Below, one piece after another: positions 51,885-62,060 of a stretch of DNA of 64,000 nucleotides. Source of the stretch: Rostrohypoxylon terebratum (lineage: Eukaryota > Ascomycota > Sordariomycetes > Xylariales > Hypoxylaceae); the NCBI GenBank assembly GCA_022497145.1, contig MU385935.1, positions 62,001 through 126,000 of the forward strand. Direction: 5' to 3'. Position 1 is the first letter of the stretch; each line of letters opens with the position of its first letter. Under the pieces are notes generated by a model that made no database searches, had not been told where the DNA came from, and worked only from the letters and a program-made list of their open reading frames with translations. Both the position numbers and the translations under genes were made by a program.

Positions 51885-53749
51885 ATGGCTGTTAAGCACC
51901 GAAGCCAACCAAAGGAGCTTAGGCTCGGTATAGAGAAAAGATGTGGAGAGGAAGTTGACGATAGATTTTACCCGAATCAGATACGGATCGGCATTCGAGA
52001 CGGGCAGCAACCATGTGTGGACAGATGTTATAACCAGTTCGTTGAAGAATGGTATGGAAAGACACACGGAGGGTTCCCGGGCGTTTGCAGCCAACTAGCA
52101 GATCGTCAGCCTAGCACAGAATTATGGAGGTTATATTGCTGCGACTCAACAAACTGTGGTGTCGTCACGGAGGTGAAAGGACAGAGTCGTTCGTCTCCCT
52201 CACGGGCATTACATTTAACCTTTGACTGACTCGAATCGCCAGCCAGCGTCGATCTAATAATTAATAAATGCCAAAAGTGAGCCGCCTCATCATAGTTGTG
52301 TTTGAGAACAGCCGTTAACGTTACTTAGTGTTGGCAACTACTTGATATATGACCCGGGGCCACCTCAATTAAACAATTTCAACTGTAGTTCACTCACAAA
52401 TGGTAAATCCCCTTTTAGGGCCTACTTTGCTACTAGGACCTCTAACTGGACTCCTTTATTTAGAATCAGCTGGAGGGGAGTCCATCCTCCCAACCTCGCT
52501 ATCGAACAGCAGCCCATCAGCGATACAGAGTGCCACCCCCACCTCCTCGGCCACCGCAGCGGCCACGTCCCTAAGCTCAAAGCTGAACTCCACTGCGTCC
52601 GGGCTCGGCGCGGTACCAAGTACAACGATGGGCCTCACGGAGGGCAGCAAGGCCGCGATCGGGATCTGTTCGAGCTTAGCAATCATCGCCATCCTCTTCC
52701 TCGTCGGCTTCCTGATCAACCGCCGCCGATCCCGCCCCATGAGCTTCGCCGGCGCGAGGGACTCCCACCCCCCAAACAGCGCACCCCGCCTGAACCCGCG
52801 TTCCTCCTCCTCGCCCCCGAGCGGCTCCCACACGCCCCTCATCACCCCGCCGTCCCCGGCTAAGGGACACCCCCTCACACCACCCGCTCGCCTCAGCGAC
52901 CGTAGATTCCTGCCGCCACTGCTGAAGCAAGGCCAAGGGCAAGGCCCATTCTACAGCGGCACACCCATCTCCTCTCTCGCCGGCGCACCCGAAGACCGCG
53001 CATACCACCCCACCGCCCCACACCCCCTCGGCGACAAGAAACCCGCGCTCCGCCAACCCGCACCCCCCAACACCGCGCGGTCCGCGGGCTCGCCCTCCCT
53101 CCCGTCCTCGGTCCACTTCGCGCCGCAGTTCCTGCGCGACAGCGGCAGCTCCTCGTATAGTAGCGGACGCGGCGGCGGCGGCGGGACGTCGAGTCAAGTG
53201 GCCTCGGGGATGCAGACCCCGCCTTTGTCGTCGCCGACGAGGCCCTCGCGCGCGCTGGGGCGGCTGGATATACCGGGGGAGGTAGGAGGAGGAGGAGGAG
53301 TGGGGGGGACGCCGGTGGGGCCCCCGCCTAGTCGTGCGCTACCTGCGCCGCCGCCGCCGTATCATCCCGTGTCCCCGACTTTCAGCGTGTCGCCGCTTAC
53401 GCCGGCTAGTTCGCCTCCGTTGCCGCTTAGGGGCTTGGGGGTCGGGGACGGGACGCGGGGTTATAGTGGCTCGCAGCTAGGGAACGGGAACGGGGATGGG
53501 GAGATCAAGGGCTTGTCGTCGTCCGCGAAGGATCTGTGCGAGTTGACGGAGTCGTACGCGCGCGAGACGGCGGAGAGTTGGGGGAGTTGGAATGGCGGAG
53601 GTGGGTCTGGCGTGGGGGTTACGGCGGGGAGGAAAAGGGGGAGTGGTGGACGGACGAGGGAGTTGGTTCATGGGGAGAAGAAGGGGGATCGGGGGTCTTT
53701 GGTTTCGCTGCAGGAGTTGGATTTGGAGAGGTTGGGGGGGAAGTATTGA
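51885..53749 (+). CDS. Single-pass membrane protein with Cys-rich ectodomain, 554 aa, three exons (model partly uncertain)
   Basis: Proposed exons are 51885-52172, 52312-52402 and 52464-53749. The last intron (GTAAAT...TTTAG, branch CTAAC) is well supported because it joins LTN to ESAGGESILP in frame. The first (GTGAAA...AACAG, 139 nt) is a frame-consistent guess. The ectodomain has FYPNQ, PCVDRCYNQFVEEWYG, CSQLA and LYCCDSTNCGV, then YDPGPPQLNNFNC. This is a pattern I know from uncharacterised fungal surface proteins. A Ser/Thr-rich stalk follows, then a membrane helix near residues 190-211 (AAIGICSSLAIIAILFLVGFLI) with an RRRSR stop-transfer sequence. A long Pro/Ser/Gly-rich cytoplasmic tail completes the protein, as in wall-stress sensor-like proteins. 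No signal peptide is visible after the ATG at 51885, so a first exon may be missing. The tail is very GC-rich. Confidence 0.6.
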
Positions 53750-56416
53750 TTTGTGGATGTTTGGGTTAAGTGGTCAAGATCTGTGGCTAGGGGATAATAG
53801 GTAGTATAGGAACACGCACACGCGGCATGGGGTGGCAGAGGCATAGTGATATCTCCGGCTATGGAAGCTATTCTGGTTCGCTAAAATGGTAGCCCGAGGT
53901 TTGTGATCTACGGGGACGGTAGGGGGCTACTAGATAATGGCTGACAACTTGGAGGTGCTATTGGGACTACCTGGTACTATGGGAGAAAAGCGAAGGGCCC
54001 TATTCGTGAGTAATAGGTTGCGTGTATGCGAAAAGTCTACTGTCTATGGGTGATCTGGCGCGGTAAATCGCATTATCAATACTTGCGGTTTCTAGGGAAA
54101 GTGAAGACATCTTGCCATGACATATCTCATTGATGCAGCGGTGGTCATATATCAAGAACTATACTCTTCGACCTAGCTGGGATTCACTAATGATACCTAG
54201 CTCCCGAGCGACCGCAAAGCTGTGCTGATCCCTTTCCAAAGTCTCGGGTTAGGTATAAAAATGGAGAACACGCTGCGATATACTAGAACCTCGCAAAACA
54301 TACCTCAAGAGGGATACTCATCGATCTAATAATAGGAAAACGCGCTGCGGCAGGCCTCCTTACAGCGCCGCGAGCAAGGATTCCCATTTACTCCATTATC
54401 ATCATCATATCATCATAGCAGACCTACACGAAGCCATAAGTCCGCGTCTTCCATATGATCTTTTCGGATACGCACATATGCGCCCTTTCAGCCGTCTAAA
54501 CGAAATGCTCAACACTTCCACGTCCTGATCCTGCTCAGTAAGAGGAGAGAGCGTAGAGCGGGTCCATATGCGGCCCAGTGGTCCCAAGTGTCACCTAGTC
54601 GACAGGTGACCCAAGCAAGACATTATCGCGACAATGAATGGAGACGTGTCTTTCGGAGCCGGTCCCATGGTTCGTAATTGCTGCCCGACGAACGGTCTGG
54701 AGTTCGGTTCGGCCAATGTCCGCGTCGCTCGTCGTGGGGCCCCCGAACTCATTGGTTGGAGATCGGACACGACGGAGGGCGGCCGCCGACGACTTGGCTC
54801 GTCGTACGCCATACACACACTGCTGAAACGGGCTACCTACCTCCCTTACACATTGGAGTAAGCAAACCGCTCTTCCATTGGGGAGATAAATCATATGTAA
54901 GTCATGGATTACTGGCATTCGCGAGAACGAGAACGAGAAGAAGAAGAAAAAGAAGAAGAAGAAGAAGAAGAAGAAAAAAGGATTCTCCCATATTATGCAA
55001 GTTCGGAATCTGTGGGCGAAAAAATGGGAAGGGCGGTGTGGAATCCCTCCAACTATGTATTTGTATTAGACGCTCAGACCCAGAATTTGTTTCTAAATCC
55101 GGGGACGAGAAAATGATATAAAACCTCTTGCCCTAACTACATCTCCCATCTTCGCATGCTCTCTCCCCCTTTATATCTCTAGCTCTCGTCTATCGCTTTT
55201 TTTTATCCCCAGCTTTTCTGTTTGATTTTTATATTTTACAGTTGTGTGCATCTGAGTGAGAAGATGTCGCCTCCTCTAGAGTTTCTGAGATGGCCCTCCC
55301 ATGACTTGCCTCACTAGTGCGTCTAGTTGGGATTCCTTCTGCTTCATGCTGTCCTCGATCTCTTGATCGGACTTTATCCTTCCCTGGACGAGCCTTTCTG
55401 TCGTTGTGCTAGGTTCGGCAGCGAGATAATATCTAATCATCGCAGACCCTTGTTGGCCTCTATTATTTCGTCATATCAGCATAGGGGTTGCTTGACCTGA
55501 GAGTAACTTGCTTACTGGTTGCTAGCGACTTGAGTAGGGACAGCGGCGGTTTGAGACATGACGTCTATATCTTGCCTTTTGTCGAGTGACACTAGGGCTA
55601 AGGATCTGCGTGAAAACAGGCACAGGCGGAAAAAGAGCTGGCGTTTTTTTTTTTGGCTTGCTCAACAGGTGACTGAAATGAAGTTGTCTTGAGATGGATT
55701 ATTACTCAGGGCAGATGGATGATGGTTCTATCGTGATGTTGTCCGTCAATACTCACCACCATCCTGGATCACGAAGTCATTTTATGGACGGCCATTCCGC
55801 CGCGCGCCGTGGCGCGACAGCAACATCGAGTCTTTGCTCAATCCATTACGATCGCCTCCGAGTTATGAATCATTCACAATAGCAGGTTGAACTCAAGTAC
55901 GTTCCGCGCAGCCTCGATCCTAACCCAGATGGTTTATGACTAGGAGGTTCGCGCTGCTGAGTCCTCAGGCACAAAGCTCGCGGAGGCGTGTTATGCACGA
56001 TACAGGTAGGTCCTATCGCCTTGCGTCTCCGAGACATTCCACGCAATCAGCATCGAGCACGTCGCTGCAGGCGTGATTGGCAGGGCAGATTGTCAGATTT
56101 TGCGCATATCTCCACTTCGTTTTGCGCTTTTGCGCAGAATTGGCGAGGCATAAATATCGTGGTTTTTGAGCTGGGGTAGGAAGCTATCATCTCACCCACC
56201 ACATTCAACGCTCCTTTTCCGAGAAATTCAGAGATATTCTAAGCAAGGGGGTCAAATAGATCAAATCAATCATTTCAAGATTGTTTTTTTTTGTCCTCAT
56301 TATCAATATTTTGTTTTTTTACTCGACCTAGATCCTCTTGGTTGATAATAAATGCTGCTTATGAACGACCCCTGTATCGTCACCTGCGTGATGACTTCGC
56401 ATCATACTTAGGAGAA
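53750..56416. other. Intergenic region between the membrane-protein and zinc-finger genes
   Basis: No gene is supported. A purine-rich GAA tract lies at 54922-54979 inside a set of overlapping open frames that owe their length to the repeat. The + strand from 56170 to 56330 is T-rich, with runs of T ending in ACCTAG. This could be the leader, or the end of an intron in the leader, of the next gene. Confidence 0.5.
54922..54979. repeat. Purine-rich (GAA)n microsatellite
   Basis: GAGAAC units grade into more than ten GAA/AAG units with a few A expansions. It is likely to be length-polymorphic. It makes Lys/Glu/Arg-rich open frames in all three + frames, none of which I accept as a gene. Confidence 0.85.
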
Positions 56417-58521
56417 ATGCTTCAAAGACCTCGAGATCTACTGACTTATCACGACCCTACGTTAGCGAGTTCTGTCTCGGATTATCGTCGTCATCAGTAC
56501 CCCTACAGACAGTACGCCCCCTATCACAAACCTCTTGCAGCACGGCTACAGCCGGACCGCCACATTCATATCAATTCTTTTAACTCCCTGGAGACTACTT
56601 GGAGCGCGACTAAAGCGAAACTCGTTTCTCAGTGGGAGAAGATTATCTACGCTCGTAGTCAGCGTCGCATCAAGCGAAGCATGGTCAAGAATTCGACCAT
56701 CTTGAGGAATAGCATCACTCAGCCCCAACTAGCAGGTCCGATAAGCGTCGGCAATTTGGTAAGGTCTTTTGAAGAATGAATACGAAACAATTCTTACCCT
56801 CATCATAGCAAAACGGGACAGCTACATCTGTAGCTTATCCCGATCAGACACAGGCTTTGGACTTGCTCGTTACAGAGGCTGGATCTGTGAACGGAGGCCC
56901 CAAGCAATGTCTGGCTGGTTTTAATGTATGTACGGAAGAACTGAACATACAGAGCGTTGGGTATAAATCTGGGGACTTTTCACAAACGTCGCGTAGATCA
57001 GCCGATCCTATGGAGAGCGACAGGAAGACAGGTGCTGCTCGAAGACTCAGCCATTGCCAGCTCGACCACGAAGGTAAGAGGCCGCTGACCCCAGATCAGT
57101 ACGTAGCCATCAAGAAGCAAGAGGCGATCGCTCTTGTCATGGCGAAATTCAATCAGTGGCTGAATAAAAGGTTGGAAATTATCTCTTGGTTAGTATAAAC
57201 GGCCTCGCGTCCTTTTGTTTGAAACGATACTAACATCTCTAGTATGTCATAACTTTCGTATTGTTCTGTTGCGTGACACCCATATTCCTTTTGGAACGTA
57301 ATGCCTTGATTTGAACGTGAAATGCTGACATTTTAAAAGATGCGTACGAAGCATCTGAAGCTTCAGGAAATCCTCAAGGTTACTCCGGCGGTACAGGCTC
57401 CGGAAGTAACAATTCTGGACAAGGCCAATCAGGCCGTTCAACTCGGTCAAAACGCCGACTAGGTGGAGACGAGCAGGATGATTCCTCAGCTGGTGGCGAT
57501 GGAGGTAACCCTGGCAGAGGCGGAAGTAAACGGGCTAGGAAGGAGGTAGAAACCGAGAAGAAATACGCTTGTCCGTATTTCAAACACGATCCAAGAGCGC
57601 ATGTCAAACATCGAAGCTGTGCCGGACCGGGATGGACATCGCTTCATCGCTTGAAGTAGGTGCTGTAGGACAGTCATTCGCGCCATTGTACTGACATCCA
57701 TGCGATAGGGAGCATTTATACCGCGCGCACCGGCTGCCGAAGCACACGTGCCCTAGATGCAACGAGCCCTTTGAAGATAGTAAAGATCTAGGTGGGCATC
57801 TTCGAGCTGAGGTTCTTTGCGTGAAGCTAGACGTAGTCCCGGCCCTGCAGGGCATCGACGAAGCGACTGAGGCGAAATTGAAAGTGAGAAAGAAGCAATG
57901 CCCTGGAATGACTGATGAACAGAGATGGGGAGAAATTTACATGATCCTCTTTCCGAAGGCTAACCCCAATGCCATTCCGACCCCTTGTAAGTTGAATCGT
58001 CGAAGATTATGGATAGCGTGGAGATACTAACTATGTTGAAAGACTACGATAGTAATGACGCTCTTCGGTTCTCCAAGAGTGTCGAGGAATGGAAAAAGAT
58101 CAAGAAGCGGATGCAGAAGGATCTGCCTAACATCGTACAGAAGAAGGTCGAGAAGTCGTTCGAGAAGGTCGAGGTCGAGGTACTCGATGGACTTGCCGAC
58201 ATTGTCAGAAACTGTGTGTATGAAATCTTCAAAGATTCTGACCGATCACCATCGGCAACTCCTGCTGCAACTCCGAGAGCTCACACGCCAAGTGTCCCTG
58301 CCGCAAGAGAGCAGCCAGTTCCAACAACGGATGAGATCAGGGACAGCTCGGTATTGGACCTTTCGTATTTTCTCGAACCGAGCATAATTGGCGGGATGGA
58401 AGACTTCGACTTCTCTTTTGACTTTGGAGGAACTGCTGACTGCGGGGTCCTTGACAAGGAATCGGACTCGGGCTATGCTTCCACTAGCACGAGAGGCGTC
58501 ACTGTCGATACGGATTTTTGA
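56417..58521 (+). CDS. Atypical C2H2 zinc-finger protein, 597 aa, five exons, one intron a candidate stwintron
   Basis: Exons are 56417-56758, 56809-57187, 57340-57655, 57709-57986 and 58043-58521. Joined they encode 597 residues. Introns 1, 3 and 4 are ordinary (50, 53 and 56 nt). Intron 2 appears to be a twin intron (see 57188-57339). The finger region lies near residues 315-380: KKYACPYFKHDP, RSCAGPGWTSLHRLKEHLYRAH, then HTCPRCNEPFEDSKDLGGHLRAEVLC. This arrangement recurs in a large Pezizomycotina family of unknown function, where it is followed as here by TDEQRWGEIYMILFP and TPYYDS. Before the fingers come a basic Ser/Gly-rich region and a KRARKEVETEKK stretch that may be a nuclear signal. 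The C-terminal half has a charged helix (EEWKKIKKRMQKDL) and an acidic tail. The start is the first in-frame ATG. The frame is open further upstream, so another exon is possible. DNA binding is plausible but not shown. Confidence 0.82.
57188..57339 (+). other. Candidate spliceosomal twin intron (stwintron), internal intron between donor bases 1 and 2
   Basis: The internal intron is 57189-57242 (54 nt, GTTAGT...TACTAAC...CTAG). Its removal joins G57188 to T57243 and creates donor GTATGT. The external intron is then G57188 plus 57243-57339 (98 nt, branch GCTGAC, acceptor AAAAG). The flanking exons then read ATC TCT T / AT GCG TAC, i.e. IISYAYEASE, in frame. A single intron from the GTTAGT donor to the CTAG acceptor gives a stop after two codons. 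One to the AAAAG acceptor makes TGA at the junction. An alternative single 266-nt intron from G/GTAAGA at 57074 is frame-compatible but would discard 38 coherent codons. Confidence 0.75.
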
Positions 58522-58970
58522 AGGATTATGAGATTCAAGATGTTGCTTCCTATCGTTGATTTCGAACTGAGTGAATGCGCTTCCGCTCTTTACATATCCG
58601 TCTCTTGTGTTTTCATTGAATGTTATGAGCGCTGGAATACTTATTATGACTTGCGACAAAGGTCGTCTCGGGTGGTTGATGGTATTAGCATTCACTACTA
58701 GGTCCATAGGTTCCAATATAAGCTTGTGTTGCTTGACTGTGCTTCACTTGACGTTGTTATCTTGTAAATCTTTCACCTAGGTATTTGAGAATCGCCCAAA
58801 TGGTTTCGCGACACACTGTTCTAGAATCGAACCGAAAGTTACCTATTAATACTCAGCTGTATTTTAATATCACTCATGGCGGTTGTTCGTGAATCGCAAC
58901 GGCCGTGCTATAGAAACGTCTTTTTGGATACGTGTTGTCTAATTCATGATAGTTGTCTGGGCCCTGAATA

Positions 58971-58983
58971 CCTAGGCCCTAGG
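58971..58983. repeat. CCTAGGCCCTAGG, copy 2
   Basis: Exact second copy of the 13-nt palindromic word found at 39754-39766. It lies 450 bases downstream of the zinc-finger gene. Confidence 0.7.
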
Positions 58984-59783
58984 CATGTATGTTAAGCCAA
59001 GATCGTGAGATCGATGGGTCTAACTTGCTTTAGTTGATGAGCGCTAATGCAGGGCGAGTTAGAGTGACCTGCAGTAAGACGTATGCCGACATCTTCCCCA
59101 TACTACCATGCAACTATCGGTAACTGTAAGCCCTGGTAGAGCCTATCGGTGGTGACCAAAACTTAAATGGAGAAACCACAATAGTATTATTTTCTCCCCT
59201 CGGTAGCCTGAGGCGTATTTTGCATAGCAACTGCCACTTAAAAGCTCCTATAAGGATGATGAGGAGCCGGCTTCGCTTCATGACAGGATCTTGCCTAATG
59301 CCCGTCTAGGGAAAATGCGGGAAAATGCCACAATGACATTACTTGGTAGGAGGGAGGATCATGCCGTGGACCGCTGCATTAGCCAAGGTATTCTTGACTG
59401 CGTCGTTGACATGACGAAACACGGGAGTGCGAACTTGGGTTACTTGGGAATATCCAAGTAATTGGTTGTCCCGGATAGATAACTTAAATCAAGCCGAATG
59501 ATGGATATGTCGATCAATTTTTTGAGCGTTGATCCCGCGAATGCCATTTGTGATATGCTGTAATGATATATGACATAATCGGAGCTGGGTCGATACCACG
59601 CAAGGGAGCTTCAGCCCTTCAGCTTTTTGGGTCATTTTTAGAAAGCCAAGAGAGCAAACAACGAAAGGAAATTACCTATTAGAACAGGTGGTAATAAGCT
59701 CATTTATATCTCATGTTGGACACATCCCACTCACCTAGTAGGCTAGTACAGAGTAGCTACAATAGCTACTAGCTATTACCAAA

Positions 59784-59805
59784 TACACCAGATACATCTG
59801 GTGTA
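59784..59805. repeat. Short perfect hairpin, 10-nt arms, 2-nt loop
   Basis: TACACCAGAT and its exact reverse complement are separated by AC. It is not followed by a T run and not adjacent to a gene end, so a terminator role is not suggested. Confidence 0.7.
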
Positions 59806-60806
59806 CACTAAAAATGACCTTGACCTTGATCTAGACATTAACCTTGGTCTGAAATGCCTTCTGGGATGGTGTGGTTAGGGCGAGATCTGTCATTCGTCTA
59901 TCTGTGTGTGCCCATTAGTGATGACCGCGATAACCAGTCCACGACGCGGAGAACAACTCGGCTTGAAGCCAATAGAAGTAGATATCACATAAAAACCCGG
60001 TGATTATTATTGAAGCGTTCATAACATCAATACGCTTTAGTAGTTCAACTGCTGTCATTATGCATTGGCATACGTACTTGAGAACGGACGGGACGGGTTG
60101 GACGGGCAGGTCGGGCAGAATGGGGATCAACGAGTAAAGGGATGGGGCATTATTAGACGACAAGACGAAAGGGGGAAAAAAAAATAAGATATTGATTCGC
60201 ACAGGAAATTTGATTGCATCGTGAACAATTCTTAATTCTCCATCTGGTTGCCAAGTCTGTAGGTCCAAATGAAGCTCGCATGGTAGAAGTGGTACTGCAG
60301 ACGTTTGCAGGTTTGGCACATGTCAAGGTGGATTTGTGTATGCATACGATGTAGTGTAGATGTTTGGTGGAATCAATTGAAAATCTTCCTGAGAGTTTTC
60401 AATGTATTAAAGGGTTCCAATTAGCAAGGACTCAGGAGCCTTGGAGAAGTTGGTTGTAGTACAATAACTTCCAAGGTTGTGGCCATTCCCCTCCTACAAG
60501 CCCCAGAAGGCCCCCCAAAAGAGCCACTAATTAATTGTGCCATGTGGGTTTTGTGGATTTATGCTTAGTGCGTGCATTGACCCCAATGTGACCACGTCTT
60601 GTTCACATGGAAGCTACGAAGTACCTAAAACACGTATCTTCCATATATACCGGTACTTATTACACCGCACTTCACCTATGTAATGTACGTATACAATGCT
60701 CCAGTGTTTCTGCTTCATAAAATGATGACTAGGTAGGTACGCTAATCTTCATGTGGTGAAGAGTGACACATGTAGTACTACATAGTACATAGTACGAGTA
60801 CAGCAG

Positions 60807-60830
60807 GTACGACCGTACGACCGTACGACA
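60807..60830. repeat. Tandem repeat of an 8-nt unit (3 copies)
   Basis: GTACGACC occurs twice and GTACGACA once, next to several TAGTAC and GACAGGTA words. The 60773-60845 stretch is thus a small cluster of GTAC-containing repeats. Confidence 0.75.
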
Positions 60831-61240
60831 GGTATGACAGGTACTTCACCTTTGCTCAACAGCCCGGAATAAAGTGCAATTGCCCTCCCCAATTGGATGC
60901 CTTCCAAGTATTAATAAAGCTGTTTCCTTAGTGGCTCGATTCTCCTGCATCAGCACAAGGAGCAATGCAAGCCATGGTTCTGTTTGCTCTCACAACATTC
61001 AGGGGCCGACACACTAATTGATTTTTTAATTATTATTTTTCTTTAGCGTTCTCCTTGTCTGTCCTTGCCTTGTGTACCCATGCACACCCATGCTCCATGC
61101 CGTCTACGGATGGATCCTTTCTGTGACTTGTCGTCTTGCGCATCTTGATACTATTTAGTGAAGTACCTGCGAGCTTAGCTTAGGTACAGAGTAGTATCGT
61201 CGTATCAGCTAAAGTTATTTGGGGGCGGGCAGGTAAAATA

Positions 61241-61258
61241 GGGATAGGGATAGGGATA
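61241..61258. repeat. (GGGATA)3 repeat
   Basis: Three GGGATA units in tandem, preceded by a partial unit. The unit resembles the fungal telomere word TTAGGG but is not identical to it. Confidence 0.7.
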
Positions 61259-62060
61259 ATTAATGATAGGAAGGAGCATTCCTCAATTAATTGGAATAAT
61301 GAGAAAAAAATGGAAAAATGGAAGGATGGATAATGATATTAATCGATAGTGGCATAAGTGAACGGTTTAGAAAGTTTAGAATCTTCAGCCACCCCTGTTC
61401 CTTGCCAAAACTTTGACCACTCACGAGTATCAAAGTTCTTCCATGCCTATACGAGAGATAAACCAAAAACTTCATTACCCTATTGTGTGCGAATACCCTC
61501 TTTTTTAACATTCTGCCGGTCTTCGTCTTAACTCACAAGCTTCGACTTTCTAATCAATTACTTTCCTTCGCCAGCCCTACTTCCTTTTTTTTTTCATTTG
61601 TCTGACCTTTGATACCCCCCGTCCTCTTCTATCACTTCTATGATCTCTTCTAAACAATCTCCTGATTATTCCCTAACACGACGAAAAAAAACGTCTTTTT
61701 CCTCCCCCAGGCATTACGACTAGCGGCGTTTTGATTCAGAACCAAATTAGTGACGGTAGAAAAAATACGGCTCTATGAGACGAGTCATTCAACCATCGCA
61801 TACCCCTTTTCCTAGGTCTTACTTTTTGACAAGCTTCCGTTTGGTTGCTTGTGTCGCCTGTCGCCCGCTTGCCACTATTTCGAAGGAGCCGAACGAATCC
61901 TCTTAATCCTCCTTCCCGCTTCCCGCTTCTCTAGATCTCCCACTCTTCGCCGTCCGTACATACCCGCGTGAGAAGCTAGGCCAGGCCTGATTATACACCT
62001 TTCATTACCGCCTCATATGCGGTTGACCGACCCGCAGCTACGGTGCGACTAACCGCTCCA

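Larger units (their letters stand above)
58522..62060. other. Intergenic region and leader of the DOCK gene
   Basis: No gene is supported. Structures seen are CCTAGGCCCTAGG (58971-58983), a short perfect hairpin (59784-59805), a GTACGACC tandem repeat (60807-60830) and GGGATA units (61241-61258). From about 61500 to 62040 the + strand is rich in C and T with long T runs, fitting the promoter and leader of the gene at 62061. A 134-codon - strand open frame at 59915-60319 has some hydrophobic stretches but no family signature. Confidence 0.5.

Noticed and set aside
52400..52463. ATG at 52400 as the start of the membrane protein
   Set aside because: It lies across an exon end and the following intron, which has a good branch and acceptor. 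The upstream Cys-rich exons join in frame to the later sequence, so this ATG is probably not the start.
52676..53197. 173-codon - strand frame opposite the membrane-protein gene, and similar frames opposite the E4, HET and amidase genes
   Set aside because: These are antisense shadows of GC-rich or long coding exons.
54678..55121. 147-codon Arg/Lys-rich open frame
   Set aside because: Its length is due to the GAA microsatellite, which keeps all + frames open. There is no family signature.
57074..57339. Single 266-nt conventional intron instead of a stwintron
   Set aside because: It is frame-compatible, but it would be much longer than the gene's other introns. It would discard 38 codons of coherent helical sequence and leave the near-perfect internal intron signals unexplained. 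Kept as the main alternative.
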